This document shows positions 50,657-59,573 of a DNA stretch of 64,000 bases, in pieces. Within the stretch, counting starts at the first letter, position 1. Every line of letters begins with the position of its first letter. The translations under genes were made by a program, and so were the position numbers. This DNA comes from an uncultured Eggerthella sp. (GTDB lineage: Bacteria; Actinomycetota; Coriobacteriia; Coriobacteriales; Eggerthellaceae), in the NCBI GenBank assembly GCA_959607715.1, contig CAUHNN010000010.1:17797-81796 (forward strand). The letters run 5' to 3'. Under the pieces are notes generated by a model, which did no database searches, was not told the origin of the DNA, and worked only from the letters and a program-made list of their open reading frames with translations.

Positions 50657-51844
50657 ATGGCAACGAGAAAGGACCGCAAGGGACGCATTCTGCGCCGCGG
50701 AGAGGGGCAGAAGCCCGACGGGCGCTATTATTTCAAATACAAAGACGCGAAAGGCAAGACTCGATATAAGTATTCATGGACGCTGACCGAAAGCGATTTT
50801 CCTCCTAGGGGCAAGAAGCCGGGCCCCTGTCTCCGAGAAATCGAGAAGCAAGTGCAACGCGATCTTTCCGACCGTGTTGCACCCGGCGACATGAGCGTCG
50901 TGAAGCTCGTTGAGGAATATGTCTCGACCAAAACGGCGGTTCGCCCCACGACAAAAGCGGGCTATAGAACCGTTATTGGCTTTCTTGCGAGAGACGAATT
51001 CGGCGGCAGGAGAATCAGTGACATCACGACCTTGGATGCAAAAAACTGGCTCATCCATCTTCAGCAAGACCTCGGCAAAAGCTTCAGCTCCATCCATTCC
51101 ATACGGGGAGTGCTTCGTCCGGCCTTCCAACTTGCGGAGGAGGACGACATCATTAGGCGCAACCCGTTCAATTTTGAACTGACAACCGTTCTATTCAACG
51201 ATTCGGTACGGCGAGATGCCCTGACGGCGGAGCAGGAGCGCAGGTTTCTCGAATTCGTGAGGGCCGACGAGTATTTCTCCCGCTATTACGAAACGTTTTA
51301 CATCCTCTTCAATACCGGCTTGCGTATTTCTGAATTCTGCGGGTTGACCCTCGATGACCTCGATTTCGAGAAGGGGAGCATCAGAGTCAACAAGCAGCTT
51401 CAGAGGACGAGCGACATGCGCTACTACGTCGAAAGGTCAAAGACCGGGAGCGGAGAGCGGTACATCCCCATGACAAGGGAGGTCGAGCGGTGCTTTAAGA
51501 GGCTCATCGACAGGCGTCCCTCTTTTGAAGACGAGCCCACCGTCGATGGGGTTTGCGGCTTTCTCTGCTTCGATAAGAACGGACGACCAAAGGTCGCCCT
51601 GCACTGGGAGAAATACTTCCAACATGTCGCAAAGAAGTACGGCAGAATCCGCGAGAATGAGCTACCCAAGATTACCCCTCACGTATGCCGTCATACGTTC
51701 TGCAGCAACCAGGCTCGCGCCGGGATGAATCCCAAGGTGCTCCAGTACGTGATGGGCCACAGCGAAATCGGGGTGACGCTCAACACGTACACGCATCTTG
51801 GCTTCGAGGAGGCTCGCGAGGAGATGAACCGGCTATCCGCCTAA
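50657..51844 (+). CDS. Tyrosine-type site-specific integrase
   Basis: 395 residues, Tn916/phage-like. The N-terminal arm-binding domain covers about 5-45, the SAM-like core-binding domain 80-175 and the catalytic domain 185-395. Catalytic residues are R223 (GLRISE), K262 (SKTGSGERYIP), H342 and R345 (HVCRHT), H368 (GHSE) and Y378. It should recombine the 22-bp core of attL and attR. It ends 174 bases from attR. Confidence 0.94.
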   Translation: MATRKDRKGRILRRGEGQKPDGRYYFKYKDAKGKTRYKYSWTLTESDFPPRGKKPGPCLREIEKQVQRDLSDRVAPGDMSVVKLVEEYVSTKTAVRPTTKAGYRTVIGFLARDEFGGRRISDITTLDAKNWLIHLQQDLGKSFSSIHSIRGVLRPAFQLAEEDDIIRRNPFNFELTTVLFNDSVRRDALTAEQERRFLEFVRADEYFSRYYETFYILFNTGLRISEFCGLTLDDLDFEKGSIRVNKQLQRTSDMRYYVERSKTGSGERYIPMTREVERCFKRLIDRRPSFEDEPTVDGVCGFLCFDKNGRPKVALHWEKYFQHVAKKYGRIRENELPKITPHVCRHTFCSNQARAGMNPKVLQYVMGHSEIGVTLNTYTHLGFEEAREEMNRLSA

Positions 51845-51914
51845 ACATGCGCGGTGTACGGAGCTCGGTTTTACACCATTTCCTACACCGCTTCGGGATG
51901 AAAAAACCGGTTCG

Positions 51915-51999
51915 TATATGAGAGGAAGCGTTTTACGGAGTATCGGAAGTCGAAGTAGGATATATGCTGTTATCTGCACTTTTGCTCATATATGAAAGG
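51915..51999 (+). repeat. Pair of TATATGARAGG repeats between integrase and attR
   Basis: TATATGAGAGG at 51915-51925 and TATATGAAAGG at 51989-51999. Position next to attR suggests arm sites for the integrase. The second copy also supplies the ribosome site of the rebuilt phosphatase gene. Confidence 0.4.
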
Positions 52000-52009
52000 G
52001 TTTGGGACG

Positions 52010-52459
52010 ATGCATAGAATCCTGTTCGTCTGCCACGGCAACATCTGCCGTTCCACCATGGCCCAGTTCGTTTTCTCCGACATGGCCGCACGCGCCGGTC
52101 GCGATGATTTCATCGTCGATTCGGCGGCGACGTCGCGCGAAGAGCTGGGCAATCCGCCTCATCCGGGGACGGTCGCGAAGCTTCGGGAAGAGGGTGTTGC
52201 GGTAGGGGCTCACCGTGCGCGCCAGGTAGGGCGTGACGAATACGGCGAGTGGGACCTCATCGTGTACATGGACCGAGAAAACGAACGGAATCTCAAGCGC
52301 ATCTTGGGCGGCGATCCTGAGGGCAAATGCGTGAAGCTCCTCACGCTCGCGGGGCAAGATCGCGATGTCGCCGATCCGTGGTACACGGGCGATTTCGATG
52401 CGACGTACCGCGACGTGACGAAGGGCTGCAGCGCCCTTCTCGATCGGTTCGATTCGTGA
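52010..52459 (+). CDS. Low-molecular-weight protein-tyrosine phosphatase, 5' end rebuilt by the element
   Basis: 149 residues. The phosphate loop CHGNICRS (C8-x5-R14) and the general acid D122 in DPWY are intact. It dephosphorylates protein tyrosines or small phosphoesters. The first eleven codons contain attR, so the start codon, ribosome site (GAAAGGG) and any promoter now come from the element, while the original start lies at 44106. The protein sequence appears unchanged. Confidence 0.92.
   Translation: MHRILFVCHGNICRSTMAQFVFSDMAARAGRDDFIVDSAATSREELGNPPHPGTVAKLREEGVAVGAHRARQVGRDEYGEWDLIVYMDRENERNLKRILGGDPEGKCVKLLTLAGQDRDVADPWYTGDFDATYRDVTKGCSALLDRFDS
52019..52040. repeat. attR, right copy of the 22-bp direct repeat
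   Basis: Identical to 44115-44136. It covers codons 4-11 of the phosphatase, ending within its catalytic loop. Confidence 0.88.
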
Positions 52460-52534
52460 CCTTTTCGCGTTATGTCGCTTTAATCGCTACACTGAAGGCG
52501 TAGCTGTTCCCGATTCACGAAGGGCGAGGACTCC

Positions 52535-53446
52535 ATGATCCGCATCGTCACCGACTCGACTTCTTCCATTCCGCTGTCGCTGCGCGACTCCCATGATGTT
52601 CGGGTGTTGAGCTTGTTCGTCAACAGGGATGGTGTGGAATACGAGGAAAGCAGCATGGACCTCGATTCCTTCTACGCCGACATTTACGACATGATCGACT
52701 CCATTCCCACCTCGAGTCAGCCCGCCCTTTCTGAAATCGAGTCCGCATTCGAGCAGGCCGCCGAAGCGAACGACGACGTCATCGGACTGTTCTTGAGCAG
52801 TCGGATGTCGGGAACGTTCGAGAGCGCCGTGCGCGCCGCGAGGGAAACCTCCTCCCGCCATCCCTCCTTCCGCTGCGCGGTGGTAGACAGCACGACCAAC
52901 TGCATGGAGCTTGGCTGGTCGGTGCTCGCGGTGGCCGAAGCCGCTGCCGAGGGGGCCGATTTCGCCGCCTGCGTCGAGGTGGCTCGCGAGCGCATTTGCT
53001 GCACGCGTTTCATCTTTTCCCCTGAATCGCTTCGCTTCCTTGAGAAGGGCGGGCGCATCGGGAAGGCGGCGGCGCTTTTGGGCAACGCGCTTCGCATATC
53101 CCCGATCCTCACGGTGAAGGACGGCGAAGCGTCGACGTTCGCGAAGGTCAGGACCCAGAAGAAGGCCCGCGCGAAGATGCTCGAGATCCTCGAGCGCGAT
53201 GCCGAGGCGTATGGCCTGAAGAACGTCGCGGTCCACTACATCGGATCGCGCGAACCCGCTGAGCTGTGGGCGCGTGAATCCATCGTCCCGTTCGTCGGGC
53301 GCGAAGTCGCCATCGTTCCCGCGAGTCCCGTTATCGGCGTTCATGTCGGTCCGGCCGTGGGCGTCGCCTATGAGTGCGAGCGTCCCATTGAAGGCAAGTT
53401 CGAGAAGATCGAACCGGAAGTGGTTTTGTTCGGTCCGGCCGATTAA
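52535..53446 (+). CDS. DegV family fatty-acid-binding protein
   Basis: 303 residues. The family opening IRIVTDSTSSIP, SQPALSEIESAFEQA, FLSSRMSGTFESA and the lipid-contact LRFLEKGGRIGKAAALLGNALRISPIL are present. DegV/FakB proteins hold fatty acids for phosphorylation by FakA in the cytosol. A fakA gene is not in the window, so the function is inferred from family. GCGAGGACT precedes the ATG. Confidence 0.9.
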   Translation: MIRIVTDSTSSIPLSLRDSHDVRVLSLFVNRDGVEYEESSMDLDSFYADIYDMIDSIPTSSQPALSEIESAFEQAAEANDDVIGLFLSSRMSGTFESAVRAARETSSRHPSFRCAVVDSTTNCMELGWSVLAVAEAAAEGADFAACVEVARERICCTRFIFSPESLRFLEKGGRIGKAAALLGNALRISPILTVKDGEASTFAKVRTQKKARAKMLEILERDAEAYGLKNVAVHYIGSREPAELWARESIVPFVGREVAIVPASPVIGVHVGPAVGVAYECERPIEGKFEKIEPEVVLFGPAD

Positions 53447-53654
53447 TCACGCTGGATTTTCGCGGTCAGCATCAAGGCTTTTCCTGCGTCGCTGCGATTC
53501 GACGCCGATAACCCGTTGACGCGGGGGTCGTCAGCCGCTATCTTTCGTTTCCGTGGACGATATCTCCGAATAGGGCGGAGAACCGTACCAGGGGTGCAGG
53601 GGGCGTTTTCGCTCGTGCGGAACCGACGGCGCTGCATCCCGCGAAAGGAACACC

Positions 53655-54584
53655 ATGAACATCGGGTTCATCGGTGCTGGCAAGGCGGGAACCGCACTAG
53701 GGCGATATCTCGTTGATCACGGCGTGAACGTGGTCGGCTACGTCAGCAGAACCGAATCGTCGGCGCAGCGCGCCGCGAACTTCACTCATACGCGCTCGTT
53801 TTCCGATCGAGCGCTCCTTGTCGCATCATGCGACTGCCTTTTCATCACCACCACAGACGGCGCGATCCCCTCGGTATGGGATGCCTTGAAGCGAGAAGCG
53901 CTGCAGGGCTCCATCGACTTGTCTGGCAAGATCGTCGCGCACGTGAGCGGATGCTGCTCTTCCGCTTTGTTTTCCGACGCGCACGCCCTCGGCGTCGCGG
54001 CGTGTTCGGTTCACCCGCTCCTCGCCTTCGGCGATGCACGAACGGCCCATCTTCAGCTTTCCGATGCGCACTTTTCGCTCGAGGGCGATGCTCGTGCGCT
54101 CGAGGCCATGATTTCCCTGCTTGAAGGGCTGGGTAACAAAACCCATGTCATGGATTCCCGAAGCAAGGCCGTTTACCATGCTGCGGCGGTATTCGCCAGC
54201 AATTTCGTGTTGGCGCCGCTTGACGCTGCGGTTTCCCTTCTGAGGGGATGCGGCTTTTCCGACGACGACGCTCGCGAAGCGCTTTCCGTGCTCATCAGGG
54301 CAAATGTCGATAACTTCTGCTCGAAAGGAGCCGTCGCGTCCCTGACCGGCCCCATTGAACGCGGCGATGCGACGACGGTCGCTGCTCACTTGGCCGCGCT
54401 TCCGCCGCCCGAGGCCGATCTGTACCGGGCGCTTGCCGAAGCGCTGATCGGCATCGCCCGCAGAAAGCACCCCGATCGACCGGAAGAAGAATGGCGTGCT
54501 CTTGACGAGGCGCTGCGACCTTTCGGCGAAGACGCTCCGAACCCTTCGACGAACAACGACGATTCCGCAAGGAGGCCATTATGA
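53655..54584 (+). CDS. panG: Rossmann/DUF2520 oxidoreductase, PanG-type ketopantoate reductase
   Basis: 309 residues. The Rossmann loop GFIGAGKAGTALGRYL is at 4-19. The helical DUF2520 domain covers about 150-290, with VYHAAAVFASNFVLAPLDAA. It is the first gene of the pan operon and overlaps panB by ATGA, in the place where ketopantoate reductase (panE) is expected. PanG, a DUF2520-type ketopantoate reductase described in Francisella and some Firmicutes, fits. The reaction itself is inferred from context. Confidence 0.78.
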   Translation: MNIGFIGAGKAGTALGRYLVDHGVNVVGYVSRTESSAQRAANFTHTRSFSDRALLVASCDCLFITTTDGAIPSVWDALKREALQGSIDLSGKIVAHVSGCCSSALFSDAHALGVAACSVHPLLAFGDARTAHLQLSDAHFSLEGDARALEAMISLLEGLGNKTHVMDSRSKAVYHAAAVFASNFVLAPLDAAVSLLRGCGFSDDDAREALSVLIRANVDNFCSKGAVASLTGPIERGDATTVAAHLAALPPPEADLYRALAEALIGIARRKHPDRPEEEWRALDEALRPFGEDAPNPSTNNDDSARRPL

Positions 54585-55408
54585 GGAACACGGTTACCAC
54601 GCTACAGAAATGCAAGGACGAGGGCCGCAAATTCACGATGCTGACCGCCTACGACTATTCCACGGCGAAGCTCATCGACGAAGCGGGGATCGACACCATT
54701 TTGGTGGGGGATTCCCTCGGTATGACCATGCTCGGCTACGAGAATACCCTTTCGGTGACGATGGAGGACATGATCCATCACACCAAGCCGGTCGTGCGCG
54801 GTGCCCAGAGCGCCTTCGTTGTGGCCGACATGCCTTACCTTTCCTACCACCTTTCCGTCCAGCAGGCAGTTGAGAACGCCGGTCGCTTGATAACCGAGGG
54901 CGGCGCCCAAGCGGTGAAGCTCGAGGGCGGTGCCCAGTTTTGCCCGGAAGTCGAGGCCATGACGCGTGCATCGATTCCCGTCGTCGGCCACATCGGCCTT
55001 ACCCCGCAGTCGATCAACGCGTTCGGCGGGTTCAAAGTCCAGGGCAAAAGCGAGGAAGCGGCGCGAAGGATCGTCGAGGATGCGAAGGCCCTTGAAGCTG
55101 CGGGCGCGGTCGTCGTGCTCATGGAGTGCATCCCCGCCCCGGTTGCGAAACTCGTGACCGAATCGTTGCGCGTTCCCACCATCGGCATCGGTTGCGGTCC
55201 TGACTGCACCGGTCAGGTGCTGGTCTATCAGGACATGCTCGGCATGTTCTCTGGCTTGGCGCCGAAGTTCGTTCGTCGTTTCGCCGAAGTGGGCGAGCTC
55301 ATGGTCCAGGGCTTCAAGGATTATGACGCCGCCGTGAAGGACGGCACGTTCCCTGCGCCTGAGCATACATTCAAGCTTGATGACGACGTGCTGAAGAAAC
55401 TGTACTGA
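54581..55408 (+). CDS. panB: 3-methyl-2-oxobutanoate hydroxymethyltransferase
   Basis: 275 residues. PanB transfers a hydroxymethyl group from methylene-tetrahydrofolate to 2-oxoisovalerate to give ketopantoate. Motifs are MLTAYDYSTAKLIDEAG, VGDSLGMTMLGY, VVADMPYLSY, VKLEGG and GHIGLTPQS, the last with the pantoate-binding His. Coupled to panG. Confidence 0.95.
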   Translation: MRNTVTTLQKCKDEGRKFTMLTAYDYSTAKLIDEAGIDTILVGDSLGMTMLGYENTLSVTMEDMIHHTKPVVRGAQSAFVVADMPYLSYHLSVQQAVENAGRLITEGGAQAVKLEGGAQFCPEVEAMTRASIPVVGHIGLTPQSINAFGGFKVQGKSEEAARRIVEDAKALEAAGAVVVLMECIPAPVAKLVTESLRVPTIGIGCGPDCTGQVLVYQDMLGMFSGLAPKFVRRFAEVGELMVQGFKDYDAAVKDGTFPAPEHTFKLDDDVLKKLY

Positions 55409-55451
55409 TCTGCATCGCCTGAAGCGATGCATCAACGAAAGGAAGCAGACG

Positions 55452-56300
55452 ATGATAGAAATCGTGGAAACCGTTGATGAGGTTCGCGCCCGCGTTGCCC
55501 AGTGGCGCGCGCAAGGCCTTACAGTGGGCCTGGTTCCCACCATGGGTTACCTGCACGAGGGGCATCAAAGCCTTATCGAACGGGCAGCGAAGGACAACGA
55601 TCGCGTGGTGGTGAGCGTTTTCGTCAACCCCACGCAGTTCGGCGAAGGGGAGGATTTGGAGAGCTATCCGCGTGATCTCGAGCGGGACAGCAGGGCTTGC
55701 GAGGAAGCGGGCGCTGCGCTTTTGTTCCATCCTTCCCCCGAAGAGATGTACTTCCCCGATCGAAGCACCACTATCCATATGGCCGACATTTCCGAGGAGC
55801 TTTGCGGAAAGAGCCGCCCCATCCATTTCGATGGGGTGTGTCTGGTGGTTGCGAAGCTGTTCAACATCTTCGTCCCCGATCGCGCGTACTTCGGACAGAA
55901 AGATGCTCAGCAGCTTTTGGTGATCAAGCGTATGGTTCGCGACCTCAACTTCGGCGTACAGGTTGTGGGCTGCTCCATCGTACGAGAAGCCGACGGTTTG
56001 GCCAAAAGCTCGCGCAACACGTACCTCAGCGACGAAGAGCGTGCTGCTGCCGTGGTGCTCAGCCGCGCCTTGGCTGCAGGCAAGGAGCTGTGCGAGCAAG
56101 GCGAGCGCGATGCGGAAGTCGTGCGGGCGGCCATTCGCGACGTTTTGGCGGGCGAGCCCCTGGCCGACCCCGAGTACATCGAGATCGTCGGCACCGACAC
56201 GGTCAAACCCGTTGATCGCATCGAGGGAGAAGTTCTCTGCGCCATCGCCGTGCGCATCGGCTCGACGCGCTTGATCGACAACTTCTTCTTCGGCGCATAA
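55452..56300 (+). CDS. panC: Pantothenate synthetase
   Basis: 282 residues. PanC condenses pantoate with beta-alanine using ATP. Motifs VPTMGYLHEGH (HxGH), NPTQFGEGEDLESYPR, YFGQKDAQQL and the KMSKS-like KSSRNTYL loop are present. Forty-three bases separate it from panB, with AAAGGAAG before the ATG. Confidence 0.95.
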   Translation: MIEIVETVDEVRARVAQWRAQGLTVGLVPTMGYLHEGHQSLIERAAKDNDRVVVSVFVNPTQFGEGEDLESYPRDLERDSRACEEAGAALLFHPSPEEMYFPDRSTTIHMADISEELCGKSRPIHFDGVCLVVAKLFNIFVPDRAYFGQKDAQQLLVIKRMVRDLNFGVQVVGCSIVREADGLAKSSRNTYLSDEERAAAVVLSRALAAGKELCEQGERDAEVVRAAIRDVLAGEPLADPEYIEIVGTDTVKPVDRIEGEVLCAIAVRIGSTRLIDNFFFGA

Positions 56301-56393
56301 GGAAACCGAGCCGCGATCGGCTCGGCAGGCAATAAAGAAATCAAGTCCTTCTCGCAATCGCGCGAAGGGAAAAACAGGAGGAAATAGACAACA

Positions 56394-56777
56394 ATGATGC
56401 TCACCATGCTCAAAGGCAAGATCCACCGCGCCACCATCCGCCAAGCCGAACTCGATTACGTCGGCAGCATAACCGTCGATCCCGATCTGCTCGATGCCGC
56501 CGGCATCCTAGAATACGAGTTGGTGCAAGTGGTGGACGTGGACAACGGTTCCCGCCTGGAAACCTACACCATCGCCGGTGAGCGCGGAAGCGGCATGATC
56601 TGCCTTAACGGGGCGGCAGCGCGCCTGGTTCAGCCGGGAGACAAGTGCATCATCATGTGCTACTGCCAAATGGATCCCGAAGAAGCCAAGGGGCATCGTC
56701 CCCGCGTGGTGTTCGTCGACGGAAACAACGCCATCGACGAGGTTACGCGTTACGAGCTCCACGGGGAGATCCGCTGA
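56394..56777 (+). CDS. panD: Aspartate 1-decarboxylase proenzyme
   Basis: 127 residues. PanD makes beta-alanine from aspartate. The self-cleavage site Gly24-Ser25 in YVGSITVD generates the pyruvoyl group; numbering agrees with the enzyme family if the first of two ATGs is used. MLKGKIHRA and the NGAAARLVQPGD core match. Last gene of the operon. Confidence 0.95.
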   Translation: MMLTMLKGKIHRATIRQAELDYVGSITVDPDLLDAAGILEYELVQVVDVDNGSRLETYTIAGERGSGMICLNGAAARLVQPGDKCIIMCYCQMDPEEAKGHRPRVVFVDGNNAIDEVTRYELHGEIR

Positions 56778-56843
56778 TCGCCTACCTGCTGGAAACGTGT
56801 GGACGGGATTTGATCCAAGGGATGGATGGTCCTCGATCAAAAT

Positions 56844-56873
56844 GAGGGGGCGCCGCAATTGCGGCGCCCCCTC
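56844..56873. terminator. Terminator between panD and the surface-protein remnant
   Basis: A perfect 13-bp G/C-rich stem (56844-56856 with 56861-56873) with an AATT loop. Confidence 0.85.
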
Positions 56874-56912
56874 TTGCGTTGCCGGGGAGATCGAAACGAT
56901 CGAACCTATTGG

Positions 56913-57600
56913 TTAATTCCTTCCGCGACGCTTGAAGGTGCGAGACGCGATGATCGCGACCAGTAACGCGGCAGCGACGACGGCGGGGGCGCCTGCAGCT
57001 GCGAGGTTCATCTGGTCGGAGGTCGCGGGCAGAGCCGCGCTATTTGCCTTGTCTTGGCTCGAGGCGTTCTCGTCGGGGCCCGGGGCGGGCTCAGGGTCGG
57101 GATCGTTCTGGGCCTCTTGGTCGCCCACGCCTTGGGGAGCCCAGCTCGTGATGTAGTTCTCGGTCAGGGTTGGTACGACCGCCGCACCCTTCCACGTGCT
57201 CGCATCCATCGTGTCGACAAGACCCTCGCGCGATACGGTGACCACGTCGGTGTGGCCGCTCGAGATGCCGTCGATTGCCAGCGGAATGCTCTTGGCTGGG
57301 TAGTTTGCATTTTCGGCGATGACCGGGAGCTGCAGTGTCAGCTCGTCGGAGGCGAAGTTGCCGACAATGCCCGTGCGGTTAAGCAGGGACCAAGTGCCGT
57401 TCGTCACATCGACATTGCCGTAGATCTTGTTCAAGAAGCCGCTGTAGCCGGTGACCACGGTATCTTCAGAGCTTTCCCATGCCGTTATGGCTGCGGGGTT
57501 GTTGTCGTCTCGATGGGCGTAGCCCACCTGGTAATACGTGTCCCAAAAACCTGGCTAGCGCCACCGAGATTATCGACATGCGCCAGGTTTTCGTCTTCAT
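56913..57600 (-). pseudogene. LPxTG-type surface protein with frameshift between signal peptide and body
   Basis: An ATG at 57600 with GGAG upstream starts MKTKTWRMSIISVALA, a signal peptide, but in a different frame from the body. The body (from about 57554 to 56913) reads WDTYYQVGYAHRDDNNPAAITAWESS, then a small domain of about 130 residues, an acidic Pro/Asp linker and a sorting signal LPATS with a hydrophobic helix and KRRGRN tail. An in-frame TAG (57557..57555) precedes the body. The gene is therefore broken, probably with loss of sequence near 57540-57565. Confidence 0.75.
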
Positions 57601-57711
57601 GAGATACTCCGTTCGTCAAATCCGAATGATCGTTCATTTTTTTGCTAAACGACAACTATAGCTACTTTGTAGAGAAAAACTAGGATGTCAAGATTGGCTT
57701 TTCATTTACGA

Positions 57712-57724
57712 TGAACATTGTTCA
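57712..57724. promoter_or_regulatory. Third TetR operator TGAACATTGTTCA
   Basis: Identical to the first operator before hsmA (31045-31057), 71 bases upstream of the DUF2871 start codon. It links this gene to the TetR repressor at 30.4-30.9 kb. Confidence 0.78.
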
Positions 57725-57794
57725 ACAAAAAACGTCAACCACGAAACATCAAGGTTACTCTGAGAAAAATTCGATACGTTTGAAAGAGAGATCG

Positions 57795-58220
57795 ATGAAA
57801 CCTTCCACTCTTGCCAAAACCTCCCTTGTCTACGCGATCGCCGCTTTGGCGTCAGGCGTGTTCTTCCGTGAGTTCACTAAGCTCAACGATTTTTCGGGCG
57901 TGACCACCCTGGCGTTCACGCATGTCCACCTCCTCGTGCTCGGCACCCTTTTGTTCTTGGTGCTCGCCATCGCAGGCGTCTGCACTTCCGTTCTCGAGGA
58001 CAAGCGTTTCAAGGGCTTTTTCGTACTGCACAACATCGCGCTGCCCTTCATGGTCATCATGCTCTACGTGCGCGGTATCGACCAGGTCATCGGCCTTGGT
58101 CTTCCTGATGCGGCCATCGCCGGCATGGCGGGTCTGTCGCACATCGCGCTCGCGGTTTCGCTCGTTCTCGTAAGCCTGTGCCTTATCAAGGCTTTCAAGG
58201 CCCTCGAGGCGCGTGCTTGA
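57795..58220 (+). CDS. DUF2871 family membrane protein
   Basis: 141 residues with four membrane segments. The family signature SGVFFREFTKLNDFSGVTTLAFTHVHLLVLGTLLFL carries a conserved His pair, and HNIALPFMVIMLYVRGIDQV follows. Function unknown; the family often occurs with TetR and HsmA genes. The ATG at 57795 follows AAAGAGAGATC. Regulation by the distant TetR protein is inferred from the shared palindrome. Confidence 0.85.
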   Translation: MKPSTLAKTSLVYAIAALASGVFFREFTKLNDFSGVTTLAFTHVHLLVLGTLLFLVLAIAGVCTSVLEDKRFKGFFVLHNIALPFMVIMLYVRGIDQVIGLGLPDAAIAGMAGLSHIALAVSLVLVSLCLIKAFKALEARA

Positions 58221-58240
58221 TGCGATCCACGCATTTCCTT

Positions 58241-58276
58241 AGGCGCGGCTCCTGTTCGGGGGCCGCGCCTTTTTTT
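58241..58276 (+). terminator. Terminator after the DUF2871 gene
   Basis: AGGCGCGGC (58241-58249) pairs with 58262-58270 and is followed by TTTTTT. Confidence 0.9.
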
Positions 58277-58491
58277 GCGTTGCGGGATTAAATCTTCCGA
58301 AAAAGCGGAGAAGTTCGTGAAACGCGCCGCTAACCTGGGGTTGGCAACCGTAGGGCGCTTTTCGGTTTCCCATAATGAAGCCGCTGGTTGGTGGATAGGG
58401 AGGGCTTGTTTGCGCAGAATCGTCTTTGCCGGCTTCGATATAATCGAGTGGATGCCCTGTCTAAGGGCTTCCGAAGATGAAAGGAACTGCC

Positions 58492-59513
58492 GTGAGTTTT
58501 CGCGACAATCTGCAAAGCCTTCGGGCGGAAAAGAACATGACGCAAGAGCAGCTCGCCATGCTGCTTGGAGTTTCGCGCCAGTCGGTGACGAAGTGGGAAG
58601 CGGAAAAGTCCTATCCGGAAATGGATAAGCTGCTCAAGCTTTGCGATATCTTCGAGTGTTCGCTGGATGATTTGGTGAAGGGCGATCTGACCGAGCGGGG
58701 AGGATCGCAGGAACCCCCTGTCGTCTCGAGCCTACCCGTTGATGTGTGCGGCTACGACGACCATCAGCGGATGATGGCGTGGAAAGTCCCCACGGGCATA
58801 AGCCTCATATTGGTTGGCGTCGCCCCGCCTTCCTGTCTCAAGCGACCGGCGTAGCTGCGTCCTGGGGCGACGGGGTTTTCGTGCTCATCGTATTGGTAGG
58901 CGTCGCCGTCGGGCTTGGCTTCATCATCCCTTCGGGAATGGCGCACTCCGCGTTCGTCAAGGCCCATCCGTACATCGAGGATTTCTATTCCGAGGAGGAT
59001 CGTGCCCAAGCGCGTAAGTCCTTTTCCGTCGGCTTCGTCGCCGGGATCTCCTTGATTTTCGTTGGGGTGGGGTGCCTGATGATCCTCGGGGAGCGGTCGG
59101 AGTACTTTGCCCTGTTCCTTCTCATGCTCTTCATCGCGCTTGGTGTGTGGAGCATCGTTCGCTACGGAATGCTGCTCGGCAGAACAAACATCGCCGAATA
59201 CAACAAATCCGTTGCCGATGAGCTCGAGATGGAGGATATCATCAACGCCCAGATCGACGAGGCGCGCCGTAAGGCGCTCATCGACCAGAAGCAGCGCAGA
59301 AAGAAGCTCGGTGCCGTATGCGGGACCATCATGATCGTCGCCACTATCATCGGCCTTCTCCTTCTGTTCGTGCCGATTTTTTCTTCCAGCAACCCTGATT
59401 CGTTCGAGGTGGAGGGAACGCCCGCATCGTGGTTCTGGCTGGCGTGGCCGATCGGCGGTTTGGTGTGCGGTATCGTTTGGCTTTTATGGGATGCTTTCTC
59501 CAAGGATAGATAA
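58492..59513 (+). pseudogene. XRE-type membrane regulator split by a frameshift
   Basis: The GTG at 58492 (after AAAGGA) begins SFRDNLQSLRAEKNMTQEQLAMLLGVSRQSVTKWEAEKSYP, an XRE helix-turn-helix. After GISLILVGVA the frame stops at 58854. The other frame resumes at 58827 with AFLSQATGVAASWG and continues to 59513 with two membrane segments, a charged cytosolic loop and two more membrane segments. Two extra bases (CC at 58825-58826) in GTCGCCCCGCC, or one lost base, explain the break. The total of 1,022 bases is not a multiple of three. The family has an HTH with a four-helix membrane tail. Confidence 0.8.
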
Positions 59514-59519
59514 GTAGGA

Positions 59520-59553
59520 GGGCCCGACGCCGCGTTCGCTTGGCATCGGGCCC
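59520..59553. terminator. Terminator between the HTH gene and the ABC permease
   Basis: GGGCCCGA (59520-59527) pairs with TCGGGCCC (59546-59553); GCC/GGC extend the stem inside. Convergent genes flank it. Confidence 0.8.
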
Positions 59554-59573
59554 GCTTGTTGTTTACCGGTTCT

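Larger units (their letters stand above)
44115..52040. mobile_element. 7.9 kb integrative element inserted in a phosphatase gene
   Basis: Bounded by the 22-bp repeats. Gene order is XRE regulator (minus), lipoprotein, anchored Ser/Gly-rich protein, two small proteins, hairpin cluster, D5-like primase-helicase (minus), 1 kb non-coding stretch, excisionase-like protein and tyrosine integrase next to attR. It has no structural phage or conjugation genes, so it looks like a satellite-type or mobilisable island. The distance from repeat to repeat is 7,904 bases. Confidence 0.87.
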
